A DNA stretch of 64,000 bases. Source: Rhabditoides inermis. Lineage: Eukaryota; Nematoda; Chromadorea; Rhabditida; Rhabditidae. The DNA is taken from assembly GCA_963966185.1 (NCBI GenBank), contig CAWZYM010000482.1:1-64000 (forward strand), written 5' to 3'. Position numbers and translations under genes: made by a program. This document shows positions 1 to 11,897 of this stretch, in pieces. Numbering within the stretch: the stretch's first letter is position 1; the number at the start of each line of letters is the position of its first letter. Under the pieces are notes generated by a model, which saw only the letters and a list, made by a program, of their open reading frames with translations, did not search any database and was not told the origin of the DNA.

Positions 1-1213
1 AGAGAAGAAGAAGAAGAAGAGAAGAAGAAGAAGAAGAAGAAGAAGAAGAAGAAGAAGAAGAAGAAGAAGAAGAAGAAGAAGAAGAAGAAGAAAGAAGAAG
101 AAGAAGAAGAAGAGAAGAAGAAGAAGAAGAAGAAGAAGAAGAAGAAGAAGAAGAAGAGAAGAAGAAGAAGAAGAAGAAGAAGAAGAAGAAGAAGAAGAAG
201 AAGAAGAAGAAGAAGAAGAAGAAGAAGAAGAAGAAGAAGAAGAGAAGAAGAAGAAGAAGAAGAAGAAGAAGAAGAAGAAGAAGAAGAAGAAGAAGAAGAA
301 GAAGAAGAAGAAGAAGAAGAAGAAGAAGAAGAAGAAGAAGAAGAAGAAGAAGAAGAAGAAGAAGAAGAAGAAGAAGAAGAAGAAGAAGAAGAAGAAGAAG
401 AAGAAGAAGAAGAAGAAGAAGAAGAAGAAGAAGAAGAAGAAGAAGAAGAAGAAGAAGAAGAAGAAGAAGAAGAAGAAGAAGAAGAAGAAGAAGAAGAAGA
501 AGAGAAGAAGAAGAAGAAGAAGAAGAAGAAGAAGAAGAAGAGAAGAAGAAGAAGAAGAAGAAGAAGAAGAAGAAGAAGAAGAAGAAGAAGAAGAAGAAAG
601 AAGAAGAAGAAGAAGAAGAAGAAGAAGAAGAAGAAGAAGAAGAAGAAGAAGAAGAAGAAGAAGAAGAAGAAGAAGAAGAAGAAGAAGAAGAAGAAGAAGA
701 AGAAGAAGAAGAAGAAGAAGAAGAAGAAGAAGAAGAAGAAGAAGAAGAAGAAGAAGAAGAGAAGAAGAAGAAGAAGAAGAAGAAGAAGAAGAGAAGAAGA
801 AGAAGAAGAAGAAGAGAAGAAGAAGAAGAAGAAGAAGAAGAAGAAGAAGAAGAAGAAGAAGAAGAAGAAGAAGAAGAAGAAGAAGAAGAAGAAGAAGAAG
901 AAGAAGAAGAAGAAGAAGAAGAAGAAGAAGAAGAAGAAGAAGAAGAAGAAGAAGAAGAAGAAGAAGAAGAAGAAGAAGAAGAAGAAGAAGAAGAAGAAGA
1001 AGAAGAAGAAGAAGAAGAAGAAGAAGAAGAAGAAGAAGAAGAAGAAGAAGAAGAAGAAGAAGAAGAAGAAGAAGAAGAAGAAGAAGAAGAAGAAGAAGAA
1101 GAAGAAGAAGAAGAAGAAGAAGAAGAAGAAGAAGAAGAAGAAGAAGAAGAAGAAGAAGAAGAAGAAGAAGAAGAAGAAGAAGAAGAAGAAGAAGAAGAAG
1201 AAGAAGAAGAAGA
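1..1213. repeat. GAA/AAG triplet microsatellite, about 1.2 kb
   Basis: The first 1213 bases are an almost pure AAG/GAA triplet repeat, broken only by scattered single-unit slips (AGAG or AAAG). It starts at the window edge, so its true length is unknown. All purines lie on the plus strand, a configuration known to allow triplex (H-DNA) structures. No coding sequence is present in it. Confidence 0.97.
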
Positions 1214-1941
1214 CGTCTGTTCACCGCCCTCTGTTTTGCGATGCATGAGTAGGTGTGATGCGGCTTCTCACACAAAAAAGGTGGGCGCCATTACGCATTC
1301 TTCTTTTTTTGACTGGACATTCGTAGGAAGCCGACTTGTTTTCAGAAAAGAATATTATTCCTGAATCTTGTGTGTGCTTTTAATTAGGTGTCGTAATAAC
1401 GCTTCGTTCGCTGAACAAAAGCTCTCTCCCTCTCTAACAGCGTGATAGTTCGAAACGTACTAACATTGAACATGTTTCAAAGAAATCCTTTCTCTAGACA
1501 TGCAGAGGACAAAAGAACTGAAACGCATAACACGTCCAGATTAAACACACAGGTTGCACGCCGGTATTATGTATAAGAAAGCGGCCATTGTACAGATTAA
1601 TCAATTTCGCTGTCGGGGGGAAAGGAGACGGCTGGCTTTCTTCAATTCTCTAGGCTGCTATAATTTTCAATGAATTCCCACGATTTCTTGATGCTGCTCC
1701 GGTTCTTTGCTACGTCAAGTGAACTCATAGAGTAAGTCCAGTAAACAACTTGCGATAACAGGAGAAAGGGCGCGAGAGAGATATAGGGAAAGAGAGGGGA
1801 GAGAAAAGGAAAGAAATTGTAGCCAGCGTCTACAGCCATTTGGAGATCTAGAGCACACACCAGACTACGATTCGCTAGCATACAAGAATCTCAAAAAGTG
1901 GAGTTATACTAGTGTAGGCGTATCCTACACGTCTCTCTTCT

Positions 1942-1985
<44 letters not shown>

Positions 1986-2235
1986 CGCGCAATATCTGGA
2001 GCGGCTCTTTCGGAAGTTGTCAGTCAATGCGCAGGGCCACAATCTAGTCACGCCTCATTGCAACCTAGTCCCAAGAAAGCGAGTAACAGGAAACCCCTCG
2101 AGGAGTGAACCACTCTTCCGGCGGCTCCCACTGAATGTTCAAGAAATCCCTATCTGATAAGGTGTGAGCATGTACGTCCGATGACACTATCAGACTACGC
2201 GATCAGTAGTAGCAAGTAGCCACAGAGAGAGAGAG

Positions 2236-2278
<43 letters not shown>

Positions 2279-3359
2279 TAGTAGTTAGTAGTGGTGGAAA
2301 AGTTGGCTATTGGCTATCTTTGCGTCCCCGGAGGCATCTAGCCCACAGAAACTAGTTGAAAAAGAACGCCACAACGGAGAACGAAAGAGGGAGAGGCACC
2401 TTGCGAACATCAAACAACATGGTCACATGTTTCCGGGTTACAGAATATCGTCTTTGCAAGATGCTCACTGTTTATAACTCTTTCACAAACGATGAAGTTT
2501 AACCCCGATGAAACACAATGTTGCGAGAATGAGCCGGAACAACAGTTTAAACGGAAACGCAACAACATCCAGCATTACAGAAGGAGCATGGGGATTAGGT
2601 TGACACCAGTCACAAGTGGCTCGATGTCAGAGGTCAACGGGGGCGGGGCTTGCATCAAAGCCCCGCATTTACATTCGGTGAGCGGACATATGTTGCGCGC
2701 AGCCCATAATAGAGGAGACATCGGAGCAGATATCCCTCTCTGCCTTTCTCTCTTTCCTAATATTTTATGCGCAATCAACCATGGTAACATCGTAAAACCG
2801 AGCCGAATATATAGGAGGAAGACGATGGTCGCACAAAATGACGCATAATCATATGCATATGGGCGGTCCTTTCTCTTCCTTCTCCCTCACCACCTTCATC
2901 TCTCGAATACAATCTCCAGCAGGTTTTCGCACATACCCAATCACGACTAGCGCCTCATCCGTGTAGTAGTATTGCATCCACGCACGCGCATACTAGATCA
3001 GTGCGAATATCTTTCTGCATAGTATTTCCACGAATAGCAACTCGTCCGAAAATGCGTCAGCTCGCGAAAAAAAATCGGTGGACGACGCGAGGCAGTGATA
3101 GATCACCCGAGACACACATAGAGACAGTGAGAGAAACAAATGAGAATATTCCATATATGGATATGGGAACGTCTAGAGAGGCGCATTTTTCGAATGAAAG
3201 GGGGGGGGGAGAGTTCGGCGAGCGCTCGCCTCCCTCCCGCGAAATGAGCTCCTGATTTACTGCCCGCCATTCGCGCGCTGGATAGAACGGACATGCTTCG
3301 AAATGAATCGAGAAGCCTCTCTATACGCGTTATACAGACACAAAAACAGACGAGGGACT

Positions 3360-3394
<35 letters not shown>

Positions 3395-5490
3395 CAGTAG
3401 TTCCAAGTTTGCCTACACGCTCTATACAATTAACATTCGCAAATTGCAGGAGAGAATAATTATGGGGGGAAACAAAAGGCGGTTTGCGCAGCAGCCGCCG
3501 CCGTGTAGCTAAAGTGTATCCAGCGAATCCGCGTTTTTCGCGTAGCACTTGTCAAATGAAAGGCTCTCGCTAGAAAGAAAGGGAGACAGCGCACAACGCA
3601 TGGGTTTTGATTGGGCTAATAGGCGCGCGCGCGCGTGGAGAAAATAGAGTGTGGAGGTGTGCCTCCCATAGGGGCATAGGTGCACAATAGAGCGTCGGTT
3701 TGACTGCGAACACATACACACACACAACAGCCATGTCGATTACTGGAGTGAAGCTATACAACAACACAGTAGTCAGTGAATGGACGGCTGACTTCGACAT
3801 TGCGTGTCTGCGACGCCGGAAGCCTAGCGGTACAAAAAAACAACTGCGCGAAAAAAAGTTGCGAGACGAAGCAACAAAAAAACGGCATTGCACGCAAGTG
3901 GCCCCGAAACTTTCAGGTGAGAAGGAGTGACGTGACAAAAAAGAAGAGGACTTGGTAGGGATATGAACACTGTTCAAGCTAGGTTCACATAGAACGCTAT
4001 GATGTGCGAAAACAAAACAAAACATGGTAGCGTGTGAGAAAGACTGAGTTTTCGTTCATTCATGTCAAGTTTGAAAACTTTTTTTCACGTCAAGCATTAT
4101 CGTGACCAACAAAGAAACTCGGGGAAATAATTGCCACCCTCGCAGTTTTCTCTCTCTCTCTCTCTCTTTCTTCTTCTCTTTCTCCTTCTCTCTCTCACTA
4201 ACACTCTCACTCTCTTTTTTCTCTTTCTCTTTCTCAATGAAACTATGGACATGGACATGGGAAAAAACCAAAAAAAAAGTCATTTTCTTTTCAGGTTCTA
4301 CTTCCGTCTTCCATCCGGGAAGAGGCGTGATTGCGGTGCATCTCACTTGACATTGAGAAAATAAAAACTACAAAACATGAATTGTGTTCCTGTTTGTGAT
4401 TTTCAGTGAAATGTTTCCATAAGGAGTGAATCAAGCACGTATTGACAACAAAAAAAGAGAAACATTGTTATTCATTTTTGAGAATCATAGGTGATTATTG
4501 TTCGTGTACAATGTCAATCCGAAACAAAAACGCGCCGTGCACACTCTACTTTCAAAAATTTGCTTCTTTGTTGTTTTGATTAGATGCAATTTTTCTCCTT
4601 ATGAGAATGACGTTTTTCGTAAGTCAACTCTACGCAGTTTTGCACCGGCTAAACAGTCATAAAAACATACTATCCCGGCGGATTATCCGCGGAACACCCA
4701 ATAGAGAAAAGTTCTCAGATAAGGCTGACTTCCTTCAGATAACCCTTCATTTACATATCCGCCTGCAGGCCGCAGCGCGCTACAGAGGCGCAGCGCGAAG
4801 CGCCGACCCTGACATTGAGAAAAGTTGTTCCGCAAAATAAGGATAACTACACAAGTTCTTATAGATGTGGGAGATTTGCTGGTACTTATCAATAGACTTT
4901 TTTCTGCATATCGAGACATATGATATGTAACTTCAACGTATGTATTCAGCATTTTTTTTCGTTTTTGTTTTTCTAGTGACATGTTTTACAGTCTGCTTGT
5001 CTAAATTTGTGAAGAACTCTTTGAAAAAATCAACCAGATTTTGTGTTATTTTATGAAGTAGTAGCAGAATTACTTCGATTCACAGATACATACATGAATA
5101 CTGTACTGAACCGCGGTTTTACATGTCATTTCCACATTCTTCTTGTCACAGTTTGGTCAAACTGACACCGGTCAACCTTTTTTCAAGTGCGCAACGAACA
5201 TAGTATGTACATAGCGCTTGGAACCATCAAGCGTCTGTGCATAACGAAAAAATGACGATTTACTTGGCAATTCGCCTACCGCCAAAAGAAGGCCCACTTT
5301 GAGTGAAAAATTTTGATTTGCCTGGGACCCTTTACTGATTCTTTATCAAAAAAAACAGTTTTTTTTAACAGTTTTTTTTTTTGACGTTTCACTGATATTT
5401 ACACACTACGAAATGCATGTGTGCTTGGCGCTCGTGTCGTGAAATCTCTGTCTGCTTCGATGATATGACTCGAAATGAATCTGGTCTGAA
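1214..5490. other. Intergenic, no convincing gene
   Basis: I see no exon series with conserved protein sequence here. The stretch holds CT tracts near 1949-1982 and 4150-4235, GA tracts near 2223-2276 and 3363-3390, and ordinary AT-rich DNA. Short open frames have no recognisable domain and look like chance. Confidence 0.6.
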
Positions 5491-5633
5491 AGAACACAGA
5501 CACGGCGTTGCCGCGCCTGCGCGTCTCTCGCGCGGTTTAGAAGCGTTTGCCGCTCTGGGGCAGCTTGGGCGCGGCTCTCGCGCACTTCTCGCGCGCGGCT
5601 GCCCGGTGGCTGGCAGTGAAAAGGAGTGTGCGT

Positions 5634-5677
5634 CTCTCGCGCATCTCTCGAGCGCACGCGTGAGAGATGCGCGAGAG
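5634..5677. repeat. 16-bp-stem hairpin inside left inverted arm
   Basis: CTCTCGCGCATCTCTC at 5634-5649 is followed 12 bases later by its exact reverse complement GAGAGATGCGCGAGAG at 5662-5677. It lies within the left arm of the inverted-repeat element; the right arm carries a diverged version. Confidence 0.8.
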
Positions 5678-6427
5678 CGGCGCAGTGAAATCCGTTTGTC
5701 TCGGATAAAATGACTTGTACATATTTCATAGTAATTCGTTTAATGAATGAGATGTTTCGATATATACATCATCATGTTTCTGTGATGAACTGTTTCCTGT
5801 TTCTGTGAACTGTTTTCTGTGAACGTTACCTGATTTATTACTGTCATACAGAATATGAGATAAGATCTGATAATATCAATATGAAAGTAATAATAATAAT
5901 ATGATCAGATCTATTATCAATTGTTCTTTTGTTCGAAGTTTGGCGATCACTGTATCCTCTTACTCTGCATGTCTTCACCTCTCGTTGTCTGACTCTCTCT
6001 AACCGCACCCCGAGTCACCGTTGCACGCACGGCGCCGCTCTGATCTTCGACGTATTGCGTAATTTTATATTCCGTAATGAAATTCGTGAATGATCCGTGA
6101 TGGAATTGCTTGTTAGTTGTTCACTGATCTGTTGTTGTTATGGTACGTGCAGGCGCAGTGTTCGTTCATCTCGAACATTCGGCTGCGTCTGGCTGTAGTT
6201 ATGGTTATTTCCCATTTATATCCGTCTATTTTTTCACTGATCTGTTTTTTGTATTATCTTGTTTAGAAGTAGACATTATTATATCTTTTGGGCTGACAGT
6301 TTTGTTTTGGGAAAATGAGGGAAAATCGTGTATCGTGTTCCGCGTTCCGCGTGTTCCGTGTGTTCCGTGTTCCGGATTACTTTCTTATTGTATTATAAGA
6401 ATATGCTGATATCTTAGCTCTCGGCAG

Positions 6428-7117
6428 ATGTGCGCGACTCCGATCCGGTCGGCTCCGATCCGGCGTGTCTGTTTCGCCTCGATGTGGCCGACGGACTCGT
6501 CAAGGACTCGCTATCTTACGGAGTCGACCTCCGACTCTTCTCTGTCGTTGCACACGATGCAGTGGTGAGTGGGAAAGGAGATGGCCACTACACGTGTGAG
6601 AATGCGACAAAACAATATATTTCGAATTTTTAAAGGTCTGATTCTCGTTTTCAGATCGCGATAGGAGCGATGGGCAATGTGTTCATCTGAAAGGACATGG
6701 AGGTGAACCACAAGTAAGTTTTTCTATTGTTTTTTTTTTTGAAATGAAGCATGAAACTAAGTATTTAGTAGTTGTTCACAATACTTTTCAGGTGCGTAAA
6801 ATGTTCACAAAATATTTGAGGTGCCTCGCTCGGCGCGCCGTCTTCCCATGCTGGTGTGGTCGGTGCTGTTCGTCTCCCTGTTGCTGTCTGTTATGTTGGT
6901 CAGAAGTGACTCGAAGGGATCCGTGTCCTTCTGGAACGTCAACAACAGAAAGATCATCACTGTGAGTGTCTACGTCGACTGACGCAATGCTTGTGAACGT
7001 TTGTTGTTTTCAGACGTTGGTGGCGAACCTGGCAAACGTGCTCTCGCCGTGCCTTGGTCGCGACGGTAACCTTCTCGCTGCCGGAGTCTATTCCACTGCT
7101 GTCACCATTGCATAGAC
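6428..7117 (+). pseudogene. Broken exons resembling a WD40-repeat protein
   Basis: Three segments have coding-like GC-rich third positions and flanking splice signals. The first, 6428-about 6564, follows TCGGCAG and ends at GTGAGT. The second, from about 6656, runs into an in-frame TGA. The third, about 6850-6960 then 7015-7117, reads through VSFWNVNNRKIIT and, after an intron, LGRDGNLLAAGVYSTAVTI before TAG. That last portion looks like one WD40 blade (FWNV, then a DGNLLAAG turn). The stops and the missing remainder suggest a captured or duplicated gene fragment rather than a working gene. The parent gene is not recognised, and alternative frames cannot be excluded. It sits wholly inside the inverted-repeat element at 5495-7662. 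Confidence 0.4.
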
Positions 7118-7662
7118 AGTACGTGTCTATTGCTATTGTGTTGATGATGTTGTTTTCTTTTCAGTCGCCTATGCAGTAAGACGGTGCGTTCTCGGCAGTG
7201 TCTTGCTGGCGGTACGTGGGGCCGCGTCCTATGGCCGAGGCCGGAGGCAAGATTGTCTGCAGAATGCACACTCCCGCCAAGGCGCCCTTTGTCGCATGCA
7301 ATCTGTAGGCCGATGGCGGCAATCACTTGTTGTTGTTCATTGATCAATCATCGCAATAAATCAATTGTCGCAATTACGCTTGACATTGTCGTTATTATTT
7401 GTCAACCAAATAAGTAATAAACGGTCTCTTATGTTGTTTGTCTAATGTAACATAAAAAGAAAGACGCAAAAGATGAATTTAGCGAGCGATTTGAATGAAC
7501 GAGCTTCATCAAGCACTCTCTCGCATGTGCCTCTCTCGCGCGCCTTACGAGCGTCCACTGCGCCGCTCTCGCGCAGCTCTCACGCGGGGCGTCTGAGAGG
7601 CGCGCCAGAGCCGCACTCAATCGGCGTGTGAGGCGCGCGGGCGCCGCAACGCCGTGTCACTG

Positions 7663-9124
7663 AAATGAAGAGTTGGAAAATGCTGTTTTCGAAAAAAAAA
7701 ACAATCGGAAGAGAAAATGTGTGAGGAGAGCGATAAAGAAGCTGACCGGCGTTAAGGACAGGGACAGGAATGCGACCTGGGATCCCTGAGACGTGCACCG
7801 AAAAGTGTGTCAAGTTGAAAAGTCCAAATAAAAACGTAATTCTGTCATGCACACAACCCTCAAAACATTCTCATTCTTTTCATGTGTTATTTGATCATCA
7901 TGTGACTGTTCCCAGCCGTGACCACCAAACTCTCGAACTGTCGGTGACGCGTGTACCGGAACTTGTAATCGACTCTCGGGCATTTTCGTGTCAAGCTCTC
8001 CGAGGAGTTGTGTTGTGCTCGATCTATAGTCAGATGTCAGATCATAGATCGCATCCCCATACCATACCCGTCCCCCCCCCCCCCGTCGAGTCCCGTCCCT
8101 GTCCTCTATGAATTCGGGTGAATTTTGTACCAAAATTTTGAGGCAAAGTAACTGTGCTTTAACATAGCATGAGGTCAGTTGTCAGATGCGATCAGAACTA
8201 ACCACGATCTGTCGATTGACGCCTATGTATATCATATCAATCGAAGCGGAACACCTTAAAAGATTTCTCCTTTTACGGCAGTCATCTCGCCGGTTTTTTC
8301 AGACATAATTTTATCGCATTTAACCCGGCTAAAAGCCACGCAAGACCTTTCGACCACGCGAATCGCGCGCTTCGCTGTCTGATTTTGCGCTCTAATGAAG
8401 GTGATTTGCGATTCTATTGAAGCACAGTTCTTCACCTTTCAGAGCTAATATCTTCTTCCGGAAATGATGAACCCTTGCCATAATTTTTGTATGGTGGTGT
8501 GGATCCCCAGTTCCCATAGAATTCTAGAGATTTCGAATTTCGAATTTCGGTTCAGTTCAATAACCACGCTTCTGGGGCTGATCAATAAGTGAAATCTAGA
8601 AAACTTGATAACATATTTCAATCCCATAACACAGAACCTATTTTGAGGTAGCAGGTGTTTTTATAGTGTTTTCACAAAACTCTAATTTCCTTTTTTCATT
8701 TTTTTTTTCGTTTTTGCCGTTTTCTAGGCGTAAAACCAAATTTTCCCAGTTTGCACAAAAAGCTCGTCATTTCGCCCCTGTCTACCGCCGATACTTCGCG
8801 TACCGTGAAAATGGAAGAGACCCTATAGTTGCTTTAGTTGTGGTATTCAATTCATTGTGATGGACAGAACTTCGGGGCAAACTGATTCAAAATAATGTGA
8901 TTCAATAATGGTCTGACTCTTTTTAGGGATGGTCTGATTTTTTTTAGGGACTCACTACACACTTAGATTCTTTCCAAATTGTTAATTGTTGAAGCGAAGA
9001 ATCGTCTGTCTCTCACCAGTTTTTTTTTCAATTAAAGGTGGGAACATAACCTCTTTCTCGCACTCGCATTGCTTCACGCCTCGGTTGTCACGTCTTCGAC
9101 AAAAAAAATTATATAGATTTTCCA

Positions 9125-9171
<47 letters not shown>

Positions 9172-10065
9172 TTTCCCTCTCTCCCTCCATCCCCCTCTTT
9201 CTTTCTTTATCTTTCATTTTGTCACTTTCTTTCTTCCTCAATCTCTCCTCTCTCTCTTCCATCTTCTCTCACCACGTTAATTGAGTTCCAAACAGTATGA
9301 CTGCTCTTGCCACACTTACTTGTTTGTCACAATCACGCGTTATATTCATATGTATAAACAGGAAAACGACGTGAGTTTTGAGTTTGAACACGCATGCTTC
9401 ACTTCCTATCTCGGTTCAGTTCACAGCAATAGTTCCGTCTTCGTGATACCTCTGTGCTACCATACGGGGCAGGTTGTATGGGTATGACACACGCTGCTAT
9501 AGTAGTAGGTGGAGGCTGCCATCCCACCTGAGACGTGAGTGAGTACATATATTTCAAAAACACCGCGTCTCTCTCTCTAGTCGGCGATCTTATTTGAGTG
9601 GTCGGATGCAGGTGTAGCCGTAAACATGGATGTGTCCTGTCCCCCCTCCAAATCGCTCCCCCATAGGACGAAACGACCTGCGGAATGTGCTTGTGCCACT
9701 CACATGGAGATCTCTCTCTCTCTCTCGCTCTCTCTCCAACAATGTCCATCTCTCTCCCTTCCTAATAGTCGACTTTGCTATGCTGCGCGGCTTCCGACAT
9801 TCAACGCGCTCACCTATGCGGTAATTGCATGCGATTAGGTTTCACAGATCGCTTTACTCGCACGACCGCTTCTGTTCTGTTCTGTTCATTATCGCATCTA
9901 TCGAGTGGGCAGTTAAGAGAGTGTGTGAGAGAGAGGAGGGGGTACGAGTTTTCATGAATGTGCGTTAGTGCGGCGCGGGTGCGTCCGTTCCGGCGGCAAT
10001 GGGGCGAGCTTGCCCCCCCCTCTCTTGCTCGACCCTGATTATACACCCAGTGTTCATTCCGTCGA

Positions 10066-10116
<51 letters not shown>

Positions 10117-10487
10117 GTCCACCTCACTCAGTGTCTCTCCCAGGAAGAGAGGGAGAGGGGGAAGAGGTGTCGTGCCATCTCTCCATCAAGGTAATTGCGA
10201 GTGACACAGTGGTTCGGCGCGCGTTGCCCCCCCTCTTCGTATCCGCCTTTTCCATTGACGCCTGCCGTGTCTTATTGCTTTTGCCCGCTGTTTGTCTTTG
10301 CCTCTCTCTCTCGCATTCTAATGAACGATCGCGGTAATTCCTGGCACGCCGTTCCCTCTTTTCCCATTTACCACCTCGTTCAAATATTCAATGTCCTTGC
10401 GCGCATTGCATGATGGTTACGTGGAACTTCGAATAATTGTGGTGTGCTCTTTTCCATGCAGTGTATCTCGCACTACTAGATTACTGT
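7663..10487. other. Intergenic, no convincing gene
   Basis: Upstream region of the lgc-46-like gene. It contains CT tracts at about 9134-9170 and 10071-10113, a short poly-C run near 8074, and no exon that I can support. Confidence 0.6.
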
Positions 10488-10497
10488 AGTTTGTCAG
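10488..10497 (+). promoter_or_regulatory. Probable trans-splice acceptor before lgc-46-like ATG
   Basis: AGTTTGTCAG directly precedes the ATG at 10498, with a T-rich stretch in front. A 3' splice site abutting the start codon with no coding exon upstream is the usual sign of spliced-leader addition in nematodes. This is an inference from sequence context only. Confidence 0.5.
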
Positions 10498-10595
10498 ATG
10501 CGATGGCTGCTTCTCTTCGTCTTCTTCCCGCACCACACCACTGCACTCATCGACAACGACTACAACGTGGCTGATGAGCAGACGGTGGCGAGAAG

Positions 10596-10656
<61 letters not shown>

Positions 10657-10869
10657 GTTTTCTGTATCTGCGCAGTCGCTCGTTGGCCAGTGAAAGTTGC
10701 TGTCGAAAGCGGTCGAACGTGGAGAACGCGCGGAATCTGATAGTGACTTGTTCCCGTTTCCAGCAGCAAGCGCAACTGTACGCGGGACACCGACGTGATC
10801 GACCGACTCCTCAACGGAACGGGCTACAACAAGTTCCGCATACCGCGTCAGTCACTGTGTCGTTCATTC

Positions 10870-10911
<42 letters not shown>

Positions 10912-11844
10912 GTGCAAGTGCAAACAGAAGTTCTATGCCACAAACACTTACACACATATACACGTCTACACATTGACCACTGTGTGATGTGTGATGCAAT
11001 CGCGCACGTTTCAGAATAATAAAATCACGGAAGTGTTTCATTTGTTTTCAAATTGAAGACAGTTTGAGATAGTTGTGACCGGAACGAACGAAACGTTATG
11101 CTTAAACCCAGTATTTGATAAGTTAGCGGTAGTATTTGGGTGGTACATTTCTGACCCTTCATCAAACCTGATTTTCGCTACCAGTTGGACGCAAACAGTT
11201 TGATGATGAGGCACTCATCGAGACATTGGAAAATCATCAAGACAAAAAAACAAATCATGTTGTCAGCGAGTGTGTTGCAGAGGATGGCGGAATGCGAGTG
11301 ACAGTGGAGATATGGATACAAGCGATCACATCCATCAATGAGATCACCAATGATTTTGAGGTGGAGAGAGAGGGAGAGAGGGGAAGCGAGAGATAGAGAG
11401 AGACAGAGAGGAAGAGAGGGAAAGAGGGAGGGATAGAGAGAGAGATGTTCAGATGGACATCTACATCACCGAGAAGTGGTTGGATCCGGCGCTCAACTTC
11501 GAAGAGTTCAACCCGTGCAAGGTAAGAGTATCTGTCCCGCGCACTTCACTCAAAAGTTTTCCATGGTATCCAAAATGCATCCATTTTTTTTCACTCACAT
11601 CCTGTGAAAAATGTGCTTAAAACTTCCTTTTTCTCGCACTTGCGTCTCGATTTTCCGTGTTAGTGGTTCGCTTATACCACTATATATTATCATCTTTTAT
11701 ATGCTTACACGTTTCACACATCTTCTCCATTCCAGGGCAACCTGTCTCTCAATCATCAGGTGCTGGAGAGGTTGTGGACTCCTAATAGCTGTTTCATAAA
11801 CAGCAAGGTCGCCCAGATACACGACTCACCATTCAGGTAGGCGC

Positions 11845-11897
<53 letters not shown>

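Larger units (their letters stand above)
5495..7662. mobile_element. Element with long GC-rich terminal inverted repeats
   Basis: The segment at about 5495-5690 reappears inverted at about 7470-7662. The outer ends read CAGACACGGCGTTGC on the left and, reverse-complemented, CAGTGACACGGCGTTGC on the right. Inside each arm are matching stretches such as CTGCGCCGCTCTCGCGCA and repeated CTCTCGCGC units. The arms are GC-rich while the 5700-6400 interior is AT-rich. This is the layout of a DNA transposon or a large inverted-repeat element. No transposase is visible and no clear target-site duplication was found, so the class is unknown. It encloses the broken exons annotated separately. Confidence 0.5.

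Noticed and set aside
11185..11280. Inclusion of these 96 bases in the main lgc-46-like model
   Set aside because: Starting at 11281 gives the usual short loop before VTVEIW; the longer form is kept only as a possible isoform.
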